Notes under the pieces: generated by a model
Seen by the model: the letters and a program-made list of their open reading frames with translations, nothing else
The model's database searches: none
What the model was told of the DNA's origin: nothing
Program-made: the position numbers and the translations under genes
In this document: positions 9,630 through 18,653 of the stretch, one piece after another
How positions within the stretch are numbered: position 1 is the first letter of the stretch
How the letters are laid out: every line of letters begins with the position of its first letter
NCBI GenBank assembly: GCA_000686145.1
Contig: JMMB01000007.1
Location: forward strand, 3,215,753-3,279,752
Source of the DNA: Peptostreptococcaceae bacterium VA2
GTDB taxonomy: Bacteria; Bacillota; Clostridia; Peptostreptococcales; Peptostreptococcaceae
Length of the DNA: 64,000 nucleotides
Reading direction: 5' to 3'

Positions 9630-11189
9630 TTAAAGTGCTTTTATTGATTTTATAAATTCCTCATTATTTCTAGTTCTCTTAAGCAATTCTATTACTTTGT
9701 CCGTAACTTCTAGTACTGAATTGTTACTCATTTCTCTTCTTAATCTCCAAAGAGCAGTCTTTTCTTCATCAGTAAGTAATAAGTCTTCTCTTCTAGTTCC
9801 AGACTTGTATATATCTACTGCTGGGAATATTCTTTTCTCTGCTAATTTTCTATCTAAGTTTAATTCCATATTTCCTGTACCTTTAAATTCTTCGAAAATT
9901 ACATCATCCATTCTAGAACCAGTTTCTACTAATCCAGTAGCTAGTATCGTAAGTGAACCGCCACCTCTTATATTTCTTGCTGCTCCAAAGAATTTTTTAG
10001 GACCATGAAGCGCACCTGGATCAAGACCTCCTGATAAAGTTCTACCTGTTGGAGATATAGTTAAGTTATACGCTCTTGCAAGTCTTGTTATACTATCTAA
10101 TAATATAACAACATCTTTACCATGTTCAACTAATCTTTGAGCTCTATTTAAAACCATTTCTGCTACTTTAACATGGTGACTTGATACTTGGTCAAATGTT
10201 GAATATATAACATCTCCATTTATTGATTCTCTCATATCTGTAACTTCTTCTGGTCTTTCGTCTATAAGAAGCACTATCAACTCAACATCAGGGTGATTTT
10301 TAGCTATACTATTTGCAACATTTTTAAGAAGACTTGTTTTACCTGCCTTAGGAGGTGCAACTATTAATCCCCTTTGACCTTTACCTATAGGAGATACTAA
10401 ATCTATAAGTCTTGTAGCTATATCATTTTGACTTCTTTCTAATGTTAATCTTTCTTCTGGATAAATTGGTGTTAATAGTTCAAATGCTTTCCTTTGTATT
10501 GCAGTTTCTGGATTTTCATCATTTACCTTTTGAACATATAAAAGAGCTCTAAACTTCTCACCTGTTTTAGGATGCCTAGTTATACCTTTTATTTTATCCC
10601 CTGTCTTCATATTAAATCTTCTTATCTGAGACGGAGATACGTATACATCATTTTCTGTTGATAAATAATTCGAACCTCTTAAGAAACCAAATCCATCAGG
10701 TAAAATTTCAAGAACCCCCATTACCTCATCTTCTTTAGATGTATTAAATTCGTCTACTATCTTAGATTCATCTACAGGTTTTGGAGCATAATACGGTTTA
10801 TTATTTCTTCCGTTAGATGTATTATTGAAAGTTCTGTTTTCACCAGTTTTAACGTATTTATTTTCAATAGTTCTTGAATTATTTTGATTTTCATTTTCCT
10901 TCTTTTCATAAGGTTTTACATAAGTCTTATTCTCTGGTTTTTTCTCTAACTGTTTATATTGTGCAACTTTATTCTGTGAAATAATAACATTTTGTTCTTT
11001 AACTTCTTCTCTTTTGCTAGTTTTCTCTTTTTCTATGTGATTATTCTTAGAATTTTCATTAATAATTTCGATTAGTTCACTTTTTTTATATTTAGTTATA
11101 GATTTTATACCTAACTCTTTAGCTATCTCTTTTAACTGTAGTAATGTCTTACTACTTAATTCATTCAATGTTTTTTCATTTAAGTTCAA
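9630..11189 (-). CDS. rho: Transcription termination factor Rho with Asn/Lys-rich insert
   Basis: Hexameric RNA-dependent ATPase that terminates transcription. 519 residues, starting at TTG 11187-11189 with GAGGAGG seven bases upstream. Domains: SAP-like N-terminal helical domain (1-46), a low-complexity Asn/Lys/Glu-rich insert (about 48-140), an OB/cold-shock RNA-binding domain (about 150-222, PDGFGFLR), then the RecA-like ATPase with Walker [10 protein letters not shown] (278-286), Walker [10 protein letters not shown], and [20 protein letters not shown]. coli Rho (419 residues) lacks the insert, whereas several clostridial Rho proteins carry a comparable one. Confidence 0.97.
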   Translation of the reverse strand: MNLNEKTLNELSSKTLLQLKEIAKELGIKSITKYKKSELIEIINENSKNNHIEKEKTSKREEVKEQNVIISQNKVAQYKQLEKKPENKTYVKPYEKKENENQNNSRTIENKYVKTGENRTFNNTSNGRNNKPYYAPKPVDESKIVDEFNTSKEDEVMGVLEILPDGFGFLRGSNYLSTENDVYVSPSQIRRFNMKTGDKIKGITRHPKTGEKFRALLYVQKVNDENPETAIQRKAFELLTPIYPEERLTLERSQNDIATRLIDLVSPIGKGQRGLIVAPPKAGKTSLLKNVANSIAKNHPDVELIVLLIDERPEEVTDMRESINGDVIYSTFDQVSSHHVKVAEMVLNRAQRLVEHGKDVVILLDSITRLARAYNLTISPTGRTLSGGLDPGALHGPKKFFGAARNIRGGGSLTILATGLVETGSRMDDVIFEEFKGTGNMELNLDRKLAEKRIFPAVDIYKSGTRREDLLLTDEEKTALWRLRREMSNNSVLEVTDKVIELLKRTRNNEEFIKSIKAL

Positions 11190-11448
11190 AAAAAATCCTC
11201 CTCATCTATATGTTATTTATATAAATTTCATTTATTATTTTAGGGAATCAAAGGTGTGAAAAAGAAAAGTTTTACTTTGCAATTAATTCTAATAATATCA
11301 TTTCTACTACACTACGGTCAACAAATAAAAAAAGTAAACTATATATAAATATAACATTAACTTTTATATAATATATATTATACATTTTTCACTTATTTTA
11401 AACTTAATTCTCTATATTTTGTATAAAATTATAGTTCAATATATATAC
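11190..11448. other. Non-coding leader of rho
   Basis: AT-rich sequence upstream of rho with no plausible gene. On the minus strand it holds the promoter at 11292-11321 and then an untranslated leader of about 100 bases. A long leader fits the common autoregulation of rho, but no defined structure is recognised. Confidence 0.5.
11292..11321 (-). promoter_or_regulatory. Candidate sigma-A promoter of rho
   Basis: Minus strand TTGACC (11316-11321), spacer of 18 bases, TATTAT (11292-11297). Five of six bases match consensus in each box, in the only long gap upstream of rho. Confidence 0.5.
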
Positions 11449-11492
11449 AAAAAACTATAAATTTAATCTTTAAGATTAGATTTATAGTTTTT
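11449..11492 (-). terminator. Rho-independent terminator after glpX
   Basis: Long AT-rich hairpin of about 20 bp (AAAAAACTATAAAT... paired with its complement) with one T-G step, ending in TTTTTT on the minus strand, 17 bases beyond the glpX stop. Confidence 0.8.
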
Positions 11493-11509
11493 TAAATTTA
11501 AGTTTATCT

Positions 11510-12511
11510 CTATTCCATATTGTATTTTTTCATTAATTCTACTAATATATCACTTTTATCTAAGTTGTGTATAGCATCAACAAATCTTATTGTTCCTGTT
11601 TTAGCTCTCATTACTACTGATTGAGTTTTAGCTCTATCATTTCCTACCGGTATTACTCCTTTTAATAAATCACCTTCCGTTATACCTGTTGCAGCAAAGA
11701 ATAATTCATCCCCTTTTGCTAAGTCATCTATACTTAAAACTTTTTTAATATCTTCATCTGAGAATCCCATCTCATGGCATCTTATTCTTTCTTGTTCACT
11801 TAATGGATATATTTGTGCTTGCATATCTCCGCCCATGCACTTTATTGCCGCTGCAGTTATTACACCTTCAGGACCTCCACCTATTCCCATAAGCATATCT
11901 ATTCCTGTTTCTTCAAAACAAGTTGCTATCCCTGTTGCTACATCACCATCACCAAACATTTTTATTCTAGCTCCTAATTTTCTAGCAGCTTCAACTATAT
12001 CATTGTGTCTTTCTCTGTCTTGAACTGTTATAGTCATTTGAGTAGTTTTCTTTCCTAATGCCTTTGCTACATTTACTATATTTTCTTCATGAGTTTTGTT
12101 TAAATCTATACTTCCCTTAGCTTTAGGTCCTACCACTATTTTCTTCATGTATGTATCTGGTGCATTTAACAAACTACCTTTTGATCCCATTGCTATTACC
12201 GATATCGCATTAGGAAGTCCTTTTGCTATTAATGTCGTTCCATCTAATGGATCTACTGCTATATCAACTTCCATACTTCCTTTTGTGTTCATACCTACTT
12301 TTTCACCAATATATAGCATAGGAGCTTCATCTAATTCGCCCTCTCCTATAACTACTTCCCCACTTATCTTAATTGATTCAAAAGCTCTTCTCATAGCCTC
12401 AACTGCTGCTCCATCAGCACCATTTTTATCACCTTTTCCCATAAATTGTGATGATACTAATGCCGCTGCTTCCGTTACCCTAACAAGTTCTAATGCCAAA
12501 TTTCTATCCAT
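11510..12511 (-). CDS. glpX: Fructose-1,6-bisphosphatase class II
   Basis: Gluconeogenic phosphatase, fructose 1,6-bisphosphate to fructose 6-phosphate, metal dependent. 333 residues. The metal/phosphate motif DPLDGT is at 87-92, preceded by GEGELDEAP (57-65), and GIGGGPEG is present in the C-terminal half, all typical of GlpX. Start ATG behind AAGGAGATGGATATATT. It has its own terminator and stands between rho and galU. Some GlpX proteins also act on sedoheptulose 1,7-bisphosphate; that cannot be decided here. Confidence 0.97.
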   Translation of the reverse strand: MDRNLALELVRVTEAAALVSSQFMGKGDKNGADGAAVEAMRRAFESIKISGEVVIGEGELDEAPMLYIGEKVGMNTKGSMEVDIAVDPLDGTTLIAKGLPNAISVIAMGSKGSLLNAPDTYMKKIVVGPKAKGSIDLNKTHEENIVNVAKALGKKTTQMTITVQDRERHNDIVEAARKLGARIKMFGDGDVATGIATCFEETGIDMLMGIGGGPEGVITAAAIKCMGGDMQAQIYPLSEQERIRCHEMGFSDEDIKKVLSIDDLAKGDELFFAATGITEGDLLKGVIPVGNDRAKTQSVVMRAKTGTIRFVDAIHNLDKSDILVELMKKYNME

Positions 12512-12659
12512 AATATATCCATCTCCTTAGTTAGTCTTATTAATGAAAATTATATATTATATTCACTAATTAGTAAACATATATATGTATATTTATTAAT
12601 TAGTGTATTACATTAGTTGAATTTAACCATATAAGATGATTATATAATTTAATAAGCAC

Positions 12660-12693
12660 AAAAAAGCTAGTCTTTATTAAAAAGACTAGCTTT
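12660..12693 (-). terminator. Rho-independent terminator after the small membrane peptide gene
   Basis: Perfect 13-bp stem AAAGCTAGTCTTT/AAAGACTAGCTTT with a 5-base loop, T-rich on the minus-strand 3' side; 4 bases past the peptide's stop codon. Confidence 0.88.
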
Positions 12694-12696
12694 AAT

Positions 12697-12810
12697 TTAC
12701 AATATAGCTGCTAACATTCCAAAAAGTGTTGTCATACTTGTAATTACAAGTACTACTACTATCGATATAGCTATAATTTTATTTTTTTTCTTTTGTTTTA
12801 CATTTGACAT
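12697..12810 (-). CDS. Small single-span membrane peptide (37 residues; possibly DUF4044-like)
   Basis: A short gene between galU and its terminator. ATG 12808-12810 follows GAGGTGATTTAA, a strong ribosome site. The product is 37 residues: a basic N-terminus (MSNVKQKKKNK), one hydrophobic helix of about 20 residues (IIAISIVVVLVITSM), and a short hydrophobic tail ending AAIL. A perfect terminator follows the stop. Good start signal, coding-like composition and terminator make it a real gene. Its shape resembles DUF4044-type clostridial micro-proteins, but I cannot confirm that family. Function unknown. Confidence 0.75.
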   Translation of the reverse strand: MSNVKQKKKNKIIAISIVVVLVITSMTTLFGMLAAIL

Positions 12811-12835
12811 TTAAATCACCTCAAAAAATTTTCTT

Positions 12836-13720
12836 TTATTTATCATCGTATTTATTACAAACTTGCTTCAAATAACCTATAAATTCATCTTTAAGCTCAG
12901 GCTTTTTAAGAGCAAAATCTATCGTAGCTTCTAGAAACCCTAGTTTATCTCCAACATCATATCTTCTTCCTTCAAAATCATAGGCATACATTGCTTCTTT
13001 TTTAGATAGCACCTTTAGTGCATCTGTAAGCTGAACTTCTCCACCTTTACCTGCTGGTAAGTCTTCTAATATTTCAAATATCTCAGGTGTAATTATATAT
13101 CTCCCAAGTATAGCTATATTTGATGGAGATTTCCCTGGTTCTGGTTTTTCAACTAAGTCTTTTACCTTATATACTCTGTCCTCTATATGCTTAGCAGATA
13201 TTATACCATACTTATCCGTATCTTTTATATCTACTTTTTGTACTCCTAGTATTGTAGTTCTATATTCATCATAAGCTTGCATAAGTTGTTTTAAACATGG
13301 TACCTTATTATCTACTATATCATCTCCAAGCATTACAGCAAATGGTTCATCTCCTATAAAGTGTCTTGCACAGTAAATTGCATCACCTAATCCTCTAGGC
13401 TCTTTTTGTCTTATATAATGTATGTTTATCATATTAGATATACTTTGAACTATATCCAATAATTCTTTTTTTCCTTTTTGCTCTAACTCTAATTCTAACT
13501 CTACTGATTTATCAAAATGATCTTCAATAGACTTTTTATTTCTACCAGTGATTATAAGTATCTCTTCTATACCTGATGCTACAGCTTCTTCTATTATGTA
13601 TTGTAGAGTTGGTTTATCTACTATTGGCAACATCTCTTTAGGTTGTGCCTTTGTAGCTGGTAAAAACCTAGTCCCTAAACCTGCAGCAGGTATTACAGCT
13701 TTTCTCACTTTTTTTTGCAT
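12836..13720 (-). CDS. galU: UTP-glucose-1-phosphate uridylyltransferase
   Basis: Makes UDP-glucose from UTP and glucose 1-phosphate for glycolipid and cell-surface polysaccharide synthesis. 294 residues. Nucleotide-binding signature GLGTRFLPATK at 14-24 with PKEML at 27-31; DDIVD and the VEKP motif (KDLVEKPEPG) in the sugar-binding half; RYDVGDKLGF near the C-terminus. Start ATG follows GGAGGAATAACTTT. The small membrane peptide follows 25 bases downstream, probably in the same transcript. Confidence 0.97.
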   Translation of the reverse strand: MQKKVRKAVIPAAGLGTRFLPATKAQPKEMLPIVDKPTLQYIIEEAVASGIEEILIITGRNKKSIEDHFDKSVELELELEQKGKKELLDIVQSISNMINIHYIRQKEPRGLGDAIYCARHFIGDEPFAVMLGDDIVDNKVPCLKQLMQAYDEYRTTILGVQKVDIKDTDKYGIISAKHIEDRVYKVKDLVEKPEPGKSPSNIAILGRYIITPEIFEILEDLPAGKGGEVQLTDALKVLSKKEAMYAYDFEGRRYDVGDKLGFLEATIDFALKKPELKDEFIGYLKQVCNKYDDK

Positions 13721-13749
13721 AAAGTTATTCCTCCACTATATTTTACAAA

Positions 13750-13773
13750 CAAAAAGTCCTATCAAATAGGACC
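13750..13773 (-). terminator. Rho-independent terminator after the M3 oligopeptidase
   Basis: 7-bp stem GTCCTAT/ATAGGAC with a 3-base loop and a following T run on the minus strand; about 45 bases past the peptidase stop. Confidence 0.8.
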
Positions 13774-13817
13774 TCTGCTTATATTTTAGCACTTTTATAT
13801 TGTGTTTGTCATATAAA

Positions 13818-15725
13818 TTATTTTGCTACTATATTTTCTAATTCATTTACTAAAGAATCGAATTTTTTTATTGTATTTTCTATAGGTTTTGTTGTTGTTA
13901 AATTTACGCCTGCATCTTTAAGAAGGTTTGCTGGATAGTCTGAACTTCCCCTTTTTAGAAAGTCTATATAATTATCAGAACCATTTTTTAGTATATCCTG
14001 TGCAAAACTTACTCCTGCACTACACCCTGTTGCATATTTGTAAACGTAGAAACTATTATAAAAATGAGGTATTCTTGACCAACCCACTTTAGATAATTGA
14101 TCTACTTCATAATTATCTCCATAATATTTCTTTAAAAGGCCACCCCATATGTCATCTAACACTAGTGCATTTACGCTTTTATCACTTTCAACCATTTCAT
14201 GTATAGTTTTTTCAAACTCTGCATACATAGTCTGAACGTATAATGTATCTTTAATTAAATCTAGGTATTGAGTTATATAATATGCCTTTTCTTTATCATT
14301 AGAGGCATTCTTTATAAGAACCTCATACAATAATGCTTCATTTGTAGTAGATGCTACCTCATGAGTAAATATTGATGGATTTGAATTAAAATAATTTTGA
14401 TTCTTTGCACTAAGATATTCATAAGCTGCATGCCCTAGTTCATGAGCTAATGTAGACACAGAACCTAAGGTATTATTGTAATTTGTTAAAATATACGGAT
14501 GATCATCATAGACGGACAAACAATATGCTCCACTTACTTTATTGTCATTAGAATAAACATCCATCCATTTTTCATTAAAAGCTTTGTAAAGTATATCTCC
14601 ATATTCTTTTCCAAGTGGTCCTAAAGCTGAGTATATTATTCCCTGACCTTTATCATAAGTAATATCATCGTCTACTGGTTGTACTATTGGCACAAACATA
14701 TCATAATAATATACTTTATCTAAACCTAAAATTTTCTTTCTTAAATTTACGTATTTGTGTAAACTAGATGTATTTTTAGTTACAGTTTCTATTAACTCAT
14801 CATAAACCTTAACATCTATATTGTCAGATTGTAAGTTCATATCTAAAGATGACTTATATCCTCTTTCTGTAGAATAAAATACATTCTTCTTTACTTGACC
14901 AACTAACAAACCTGACAAAGTATTTATATTATCGTTGTATGCTATAAATTCATTTTGATAAGCAGACTTCCTTTCATTTCTATCTCCATATTCTAAAACT
15001 GTTGCATATTGCGAAGGATTTAAGTTTGTTTTTTTATCCATATTTCTAAAAAGTTCATATGTTTGACCTGGTAAAGAAGCTATAGTGGAAGTTCTAGCAA
15101 TCAAATCTTCACTTTTTTCATCTAAATAATGTTTTTTAGATCTTCTAATTTCAGCTAAATAAATTCCATATTTTTTATTTATTTTTTTATTAGATATTAT
15201 TTCTTCATATTTTTTATCTGACAACTTAAGTATTTCTAATTCTAAATGCGAACATATATCCATATAATCCATATTAGCTTTATTAATACTTTCATTCATA
15301 TCTAAATATTTATATGAATTTTTATTAATATCTTGATTTAATTTTGAATAAGCATAAAGCTTATTTATTTTTCTATCTAACTTTTCTTTTATATTTAAAG
15401 CAAATGACAAGTGTGTTTTTGATTTAGTTACTTTGCCTATATAGTTTTCAAGTTCTTTGGTATCCTTGGTAAACTGTTTTAACTCATCTTTCCATTCTTT
15501 ATCGCTACTATATAATGACTGTAAGTTCCAACAAGTTTTACTATAGTCAATTTTAGGAGCTTTATTTATTTCTTTTTTGGGATTTTTATTATCTTCGTTA
15601 TCAACTATCGAAACAGTATTATTCTTTGTTGTTATGCATTGGCTATAACATTCTTTACTTATAGCTGTAGTACAAAAAACAGATATACATAAAGGTATAA
15701 TTACTTTGTATAATTTTTTACCCAT
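13818..15725 (-). CDS. Secreted M3 family oligoendopeptidase F-like metallopeptidase
   Basis: Zinc endopeptidase of the PepF branch of family M3, 635 residues from ATG 15723-15725. The catalytic HELGH is at 428-432, with the downstream Glu ligand expected in the THEVASTTNEALL segment. Unlike cytosolic PepF it has a basic N-terminus and a hydrophobic stretch (about residues 5-22) that reads as a signal peptide, then a Lys/Asn-rich linker to about residue 60. It is therefore probably exported and trims extracellular oligopeptides (inference). The AGGATGG ribosome site lies inside a 13-bp hairpin abutting the start codon. In B. subtilis, spoIIE is followed by tilS-hprT-ftsH rather than by this gene. 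Confidence 0.92.
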   Translation of the reverse strand: MGKKLYKVIIPLCISVFCTTAISKECYSQCITTKNNTVSIVDNEDNKNPKKEINKAPKIDYSKTCWNLQSLYSSDKEWKDELKQFTKDTKELENYIGKVTKSKTHLSFALNIKEKLDRKINKLYAYSKLNQDINKNSYKYLDMNESINKANMDYMDICSHLELEILKLSDKKYEEIISNKKINKKYGIYLAEIRRSKKHYLDEKSEDLIARTSTIASLPGQTYELFRNMDKKTNLNPSQYATVLEYGDRNERKSAYQNEFIAYNDNINTLSGLLVGQVKKNVFYSTERGYKSSLDMNLQSDNIDVKVYDELIETVTKNTSSLHKYVNLRKKILGLDKVYYYDMFVPIVQPVDDDITYDKGQGIIYSALGPLGKEYGDILYKAFNEKWMDVYSNDNKVSGAYCLSVYDDHPYILTNYNNTLGSVSTLAHELGHAAYEYLSAKNQNYFNSNPSIFTHEVASTTNEALLYEVLIKNASNDKEKAYYITQYLDLIKDTLYVQTMYAEFEKTIHEMVESDKSVNALVLDDIWGGLLKKYYGDNYEVDQLSKVGWSRIPHFYNSFYVYKYATGCSAGVSFAQDILKNGSDNYIDFLKRGSSDYPANLLKDAGVNLTTTKPIENTIKKFDSLVNELENIVAK

Positions 15726-15775
15726 AATAAGCCATCCTTTCAATAAAATCTATTTATATATTAGGATGGCTTATT
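15726..15775 (-). promoter_or_regulatory. Hairpin sequestering the ribosome binding site of the oligopeptidase
   Basis: Perfect 13-bp inverted repeat AATAAGCCATCCT (15726-15738) and AGGATGGCTTATT (15763-15775) around a 24-base loop. In the minus-strand mRNA the 3' arm contains the AGGATGG Shine-Dalgarno and ends directly at the ATG. No T run follows on either strand, so it is not a standard terminator. A translational switch is inferred. Confidence 0.6.
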
Positions 15776-15827
15776 TAGTCCATATTATTCAACTCTTACC
15801 ATTAATACTTTTGCTTAATTAAAATAG

Positions 15828-16141
15828 TTATCCACATACTTATACACATATTCACAGGTTAATTTCCGACAAACATTTAGTTTTTTCAATATGTATGTAA
15901 TTTTTATTTTTTTATATTTTTATACTTTTCAACACTTTATTAACATTTTTTTAATACTTATCAACATTTTTACCTGATTTATCAACGGTTTGTGTTGATA
16001 ATATGTGTATTTTATAAATAATCTCCGTATAATTTTAACATTTTCATATTGTTGAATTTTGTCGAACTTTGGAATTCCAACATTTATAACTCCTTTATTC
16101 TGCGTGTCTATGTTATCCACATTATATCAACATTTTACACA
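15828..16141. promoter_or_regulatory. Cluster of DnaA-box-like nonamers with a Spo0A box
   Basis: Gene-free AT-rich stretch downstream of spoIIE. Matches to TTATNCACA: exact at 15828-15836 (TTATCCACA), 15840-15848 (TTATACACA) and 16113-16121 (TTATCCACA). One mismatch: 15848-15856, 15937-15945, 15958-15966, 15993-16001 (minus strand) and 16133-16141. A perfect Spo0A-box sequence TTTTGTCGAA lies at 16057-16066. Between the left boxes and the centre is a run of nearly pure A/T (about 15895-15925). Genes on both sides run the same way, so this is probably a DnaA-binding cluster rather than the chromosome origin. Confidence 0.55.
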
Positions 16142-16195
16142 CAAACTGTTAATATAATATATTTTATTGTATTATCAATAATTCTTTTATCTATT

Positions 16196-18565
16196 TTAAC
16201 TAGAATATATCTTACTTACTAATACAGTCATATCATCTTCAACACATCCACCTTGAATTTCAAGAGCTCTATCTAATATTAAATTTGAAATTTCCTTTGG
16301 ATTTGTAGTTTCTATAGTTTTTAAGAAGTATATCAACCAATTATCACCCATATTATTATTTTTACCTGCATCAAGTATTCCATCAGATACCATTATTATA
16401 TAATCGCCATCTTTTATTTTCACAGTTTTTCTATCTAATTTTATATCTGATAATATTCCTACAGGAAGAGATGATGATGAAATTAAGTCAATATCATCCT
16501 TATCTCTTTTTATGTATGTTGAACATGCTCCCATTTTTATAGTTTGTAATATACCTTTTTTCAAATCTATAATTCCTAAATCTAGAGTTGAAAACATTTC
16601 TTCTGATGATTTTAATAAAAGCATATTATTAATTGTATTTATAATTATTTCATCCTCAATTTTTGCGTCCATCATTTTTTCTAGTATATCAATAGTTATA
16701 GATGATTCTTCATAAGCTTTTTCTCCTTTTCCCATCCCATCACTTATTGCTATCATATATTTACTATCATTAATATCCATGTGTGTATAATTGTCTCCAC
16801 ATAATACATGACCATCCTTTGACATAGATGATACATCTGTTATCACCTTGTAGTTTTGACTTTTACTAAGGGTAATACTACATCTGCCCCCTAAAGAACA
16901 ACATCCTATTTTTTGAGCAGACAATGTTTCTTCCATATGATTAGAAATTACATCTATCAACTTATCGTCACACATACAACCATTACCACACGTTTTCTTT
17001 TCTATTGTTATCTCAAAATCATCTTCACCTTTAGTAACATAATTTACTTTATTTACTGATATACTATTTCTTTCTAGTTGATCATGTATATCTTTTTCTT
17101 TTTCTAAGTCAAGTATTATATTGCTATCTAAATCATTTGATAGCATTTCTATTGATTTTGATATACTTCTGATTTGATTTGCTATTAATTTCCTACTTTC
17201 TGAAAATTTAATGTTCCAGTTATAATCTAGTGCAAATAATTTATAATAATAATTTGATGCTTTGATAACAGCTTCAGGTTTTATACATTCTTTTATAAAT
17301 TCTTCAGAAACATCAGTACAAGTTATTTCTCCGTTTTCTTCTAATTTTTCTAATATATCATTCATTAATGTGTATGTATAATTAAATTTTAAGTCCCAGC
17401 ATCGCCTTCTCATACTACAGTTCTCGCATTGATCATTATGTATCATATCTACAATAGTAGCTATATCTCTTTTATCAACAATCTTTTCTCTTTCTCTTAT
17501 CTGGTCAAATGTATCCGCTAAACTATTATAGGCTTTATTCATATTCATAAGCCTGTTATTAGTTAAGTTTTTACTTCTCATTATATAATCGTTAACAACT
17601 TCATTTGAACCTATATCCGTTTTTATTATCTTTTCTACCCTCTTGAAAAATTTATCTGGCAAAACTAATACAATCAAACAAGCTATTAATATATCTCTTA
17701 TTTGTGTTAAGTTAGAACCAACTCCAGAGGTATATGCATATAATATCATCCAGCTTAATATATATCCTAATATACAAAAATATTTATTAAGTTTATTGAA
17801 TGCACCACTCACTAGGCCTGCAAAAGAAAATATACCCATATAAATTGCTGATGTTATATTATTAATTATAAATGCTATCCCCACTATAACTCCAGATGTT
17901 GACCCCATAGATGATCCACCTATAATAGATGCTATCAAAATCAACATAGTTGATAAGACTACCCTTATAGATACACCTAAAATTGACAACTCACCTATTC
18001 CCATTATACTAAAAGTAACTAGTAAGCTTATTGATATAGCTTCTTCTATATTTACTGATATTCTTTTATTTGTGTTAGTCAATAATCCAATTCCATACGA
18101 AAAAATATAAACAGATATAAACATTATTACAGCTTCCATACCAACAATTAATATATCGTATATATATCTACTCGATAGTAAAGCTTGTCCTAATGATATC
18201 GGCAATACTACAGCTGCCCCTATTAAAGATATCTTCCATGTGGAATCTATATTTTTAGTTTTCGGCGTAATTGCCATAAAAACTACTAAGCATAGTGCAT
18301 ACTTAAAAACATACGCCATACTGTTTGCAGATAAAAATATACCAGCTAATGTAGATACAAATACAGGTATCCTATATCGTTTAACCTTTGATATATATAA
18401 GAAAAATGCTATACCTAATGGAGCTATTGATCCGATTAATATAGATCTACTTAATAAAAATCCCATTATAGTAAACATCACTGTATTAAAATCAACATAG
18501 CTACTTATTTTTATGTAATTTAAATTTATACTTTTACCTTTTAAACTTACTGCACTCTTTTCCAT
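16196..18565 (-). CDS. spoIIE: Stage II sporulation protein E, PP2C phosphatase
   Basis: Membrane-bound serine phosphatase that dephosphorylates SpoIIAA to release sigma-F in the forespore and also acts at the polar septum. 789 residues: about ten membrane helices in the first 300 residues, a central regulatory region with a Cys cluster (CENCSMRRRC), and a C-terminal PP2C domain with metal-binding Asp in SDGMGKG (about residue 600) and VSDGILDAG (about 727). Start ATG follows AAGGGGAGGATTCTT. The leader carries only a poor Spo0A-like box. Neighbours ppx and divIC are upstream in the same direction. Confidence 0.97.
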   Translation of the reverse strand: MEKSAVSLKGKSINLNYIKISSYVDFNTVMFTIMGFLLSRSILIGSIAPLGIAFFLYISKVKRYRIPVFVSTLAGIFLSANSMAYVFKYALCLVVFMAITPKTKNIDSTWKISLIGAAVVLPISLGQALLSSRYIYDILIVGMEAVIMFISVYIFSYGIGLLTNTNKRISVNIEEAISISLLVTFSIMGIGELSILGVSIRVVLSTMLILIASIIGGSSMGSTSGVIVGIAFIINNITSAIYMGIFSFAGLVSGAFNKLNKYFCILGYILSWMILYAYTSGVGSNLTQIRDILIACLIVLVLPDKFFKRVEKIIKTDIGSNEVVNDYIMRSKNLTNNRLMNMNKAYNSLADTFDQIREREKIVDKRDIATIVDMIHNDQCENCSMRRRCWDLKFNYTYTLMNDILEKLEENGEITCTDVSEEFIKECIKPEAVIKASNYYYKLFALDYNWNIKFSESRKLIANQIRSISKSIEMLSNDLDSNIILDLEKEKDIHDQLERNSISVNKVNYVTKGEDDFEITIEKKTCGNGCMCDDKLIDVISNHMEETLSAQKIGCCSLGGRCSITLSKSQNYKVITDVSSMSKDGHVLCGDNYTHMDINDSKYMIAISDGMGKGEKAYEESSITIDILEKMMDAKIEDEIIINTINNMLLLKSSEEMFSTLDLGIIDLKKGILQTIKMGACSTYIKRDKDDIDLISSSSLPVGILSDIKLDRKTVKIKDGDYIIMVSDGILDAGKNNNMGDNWLIYFLKTIETTNPKEISNLILDRALEIQGGCVEDDMTVLVSKIYSS

Positions 18566-18653
18566 AAGAATCCTCCCCTTATTGTTTATATTGAAATTGT
18601 ATCAAAGAGAAGTATTCTTTTTTGTCATAATCGGTTTGTATATACTTAAAATA

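Noticed and set aside
16057-16066. Spo0A-controlled promoter of spoIIE
   Set aside because: The perfect Spo0A box lies downstream of spoIIE's stop, not upstream of its start; the spoIIE leader has only a poor match (TTTTGTCATA).
15929-16120. A 63-residue minus-strand open frame in the spoIIE-peptidase gap
   Set aside because: No ribosome site, composition follows the AT-rich DnaA-box repeats, and it overlaps several of those boxes. Treated as chance.
15828-16141. Chromosome replication origin
   Set aside because: Genes on both sides have the same orientation and dnaA/dnaN are absent. A DnaA-binding cluster is the more modest reading.
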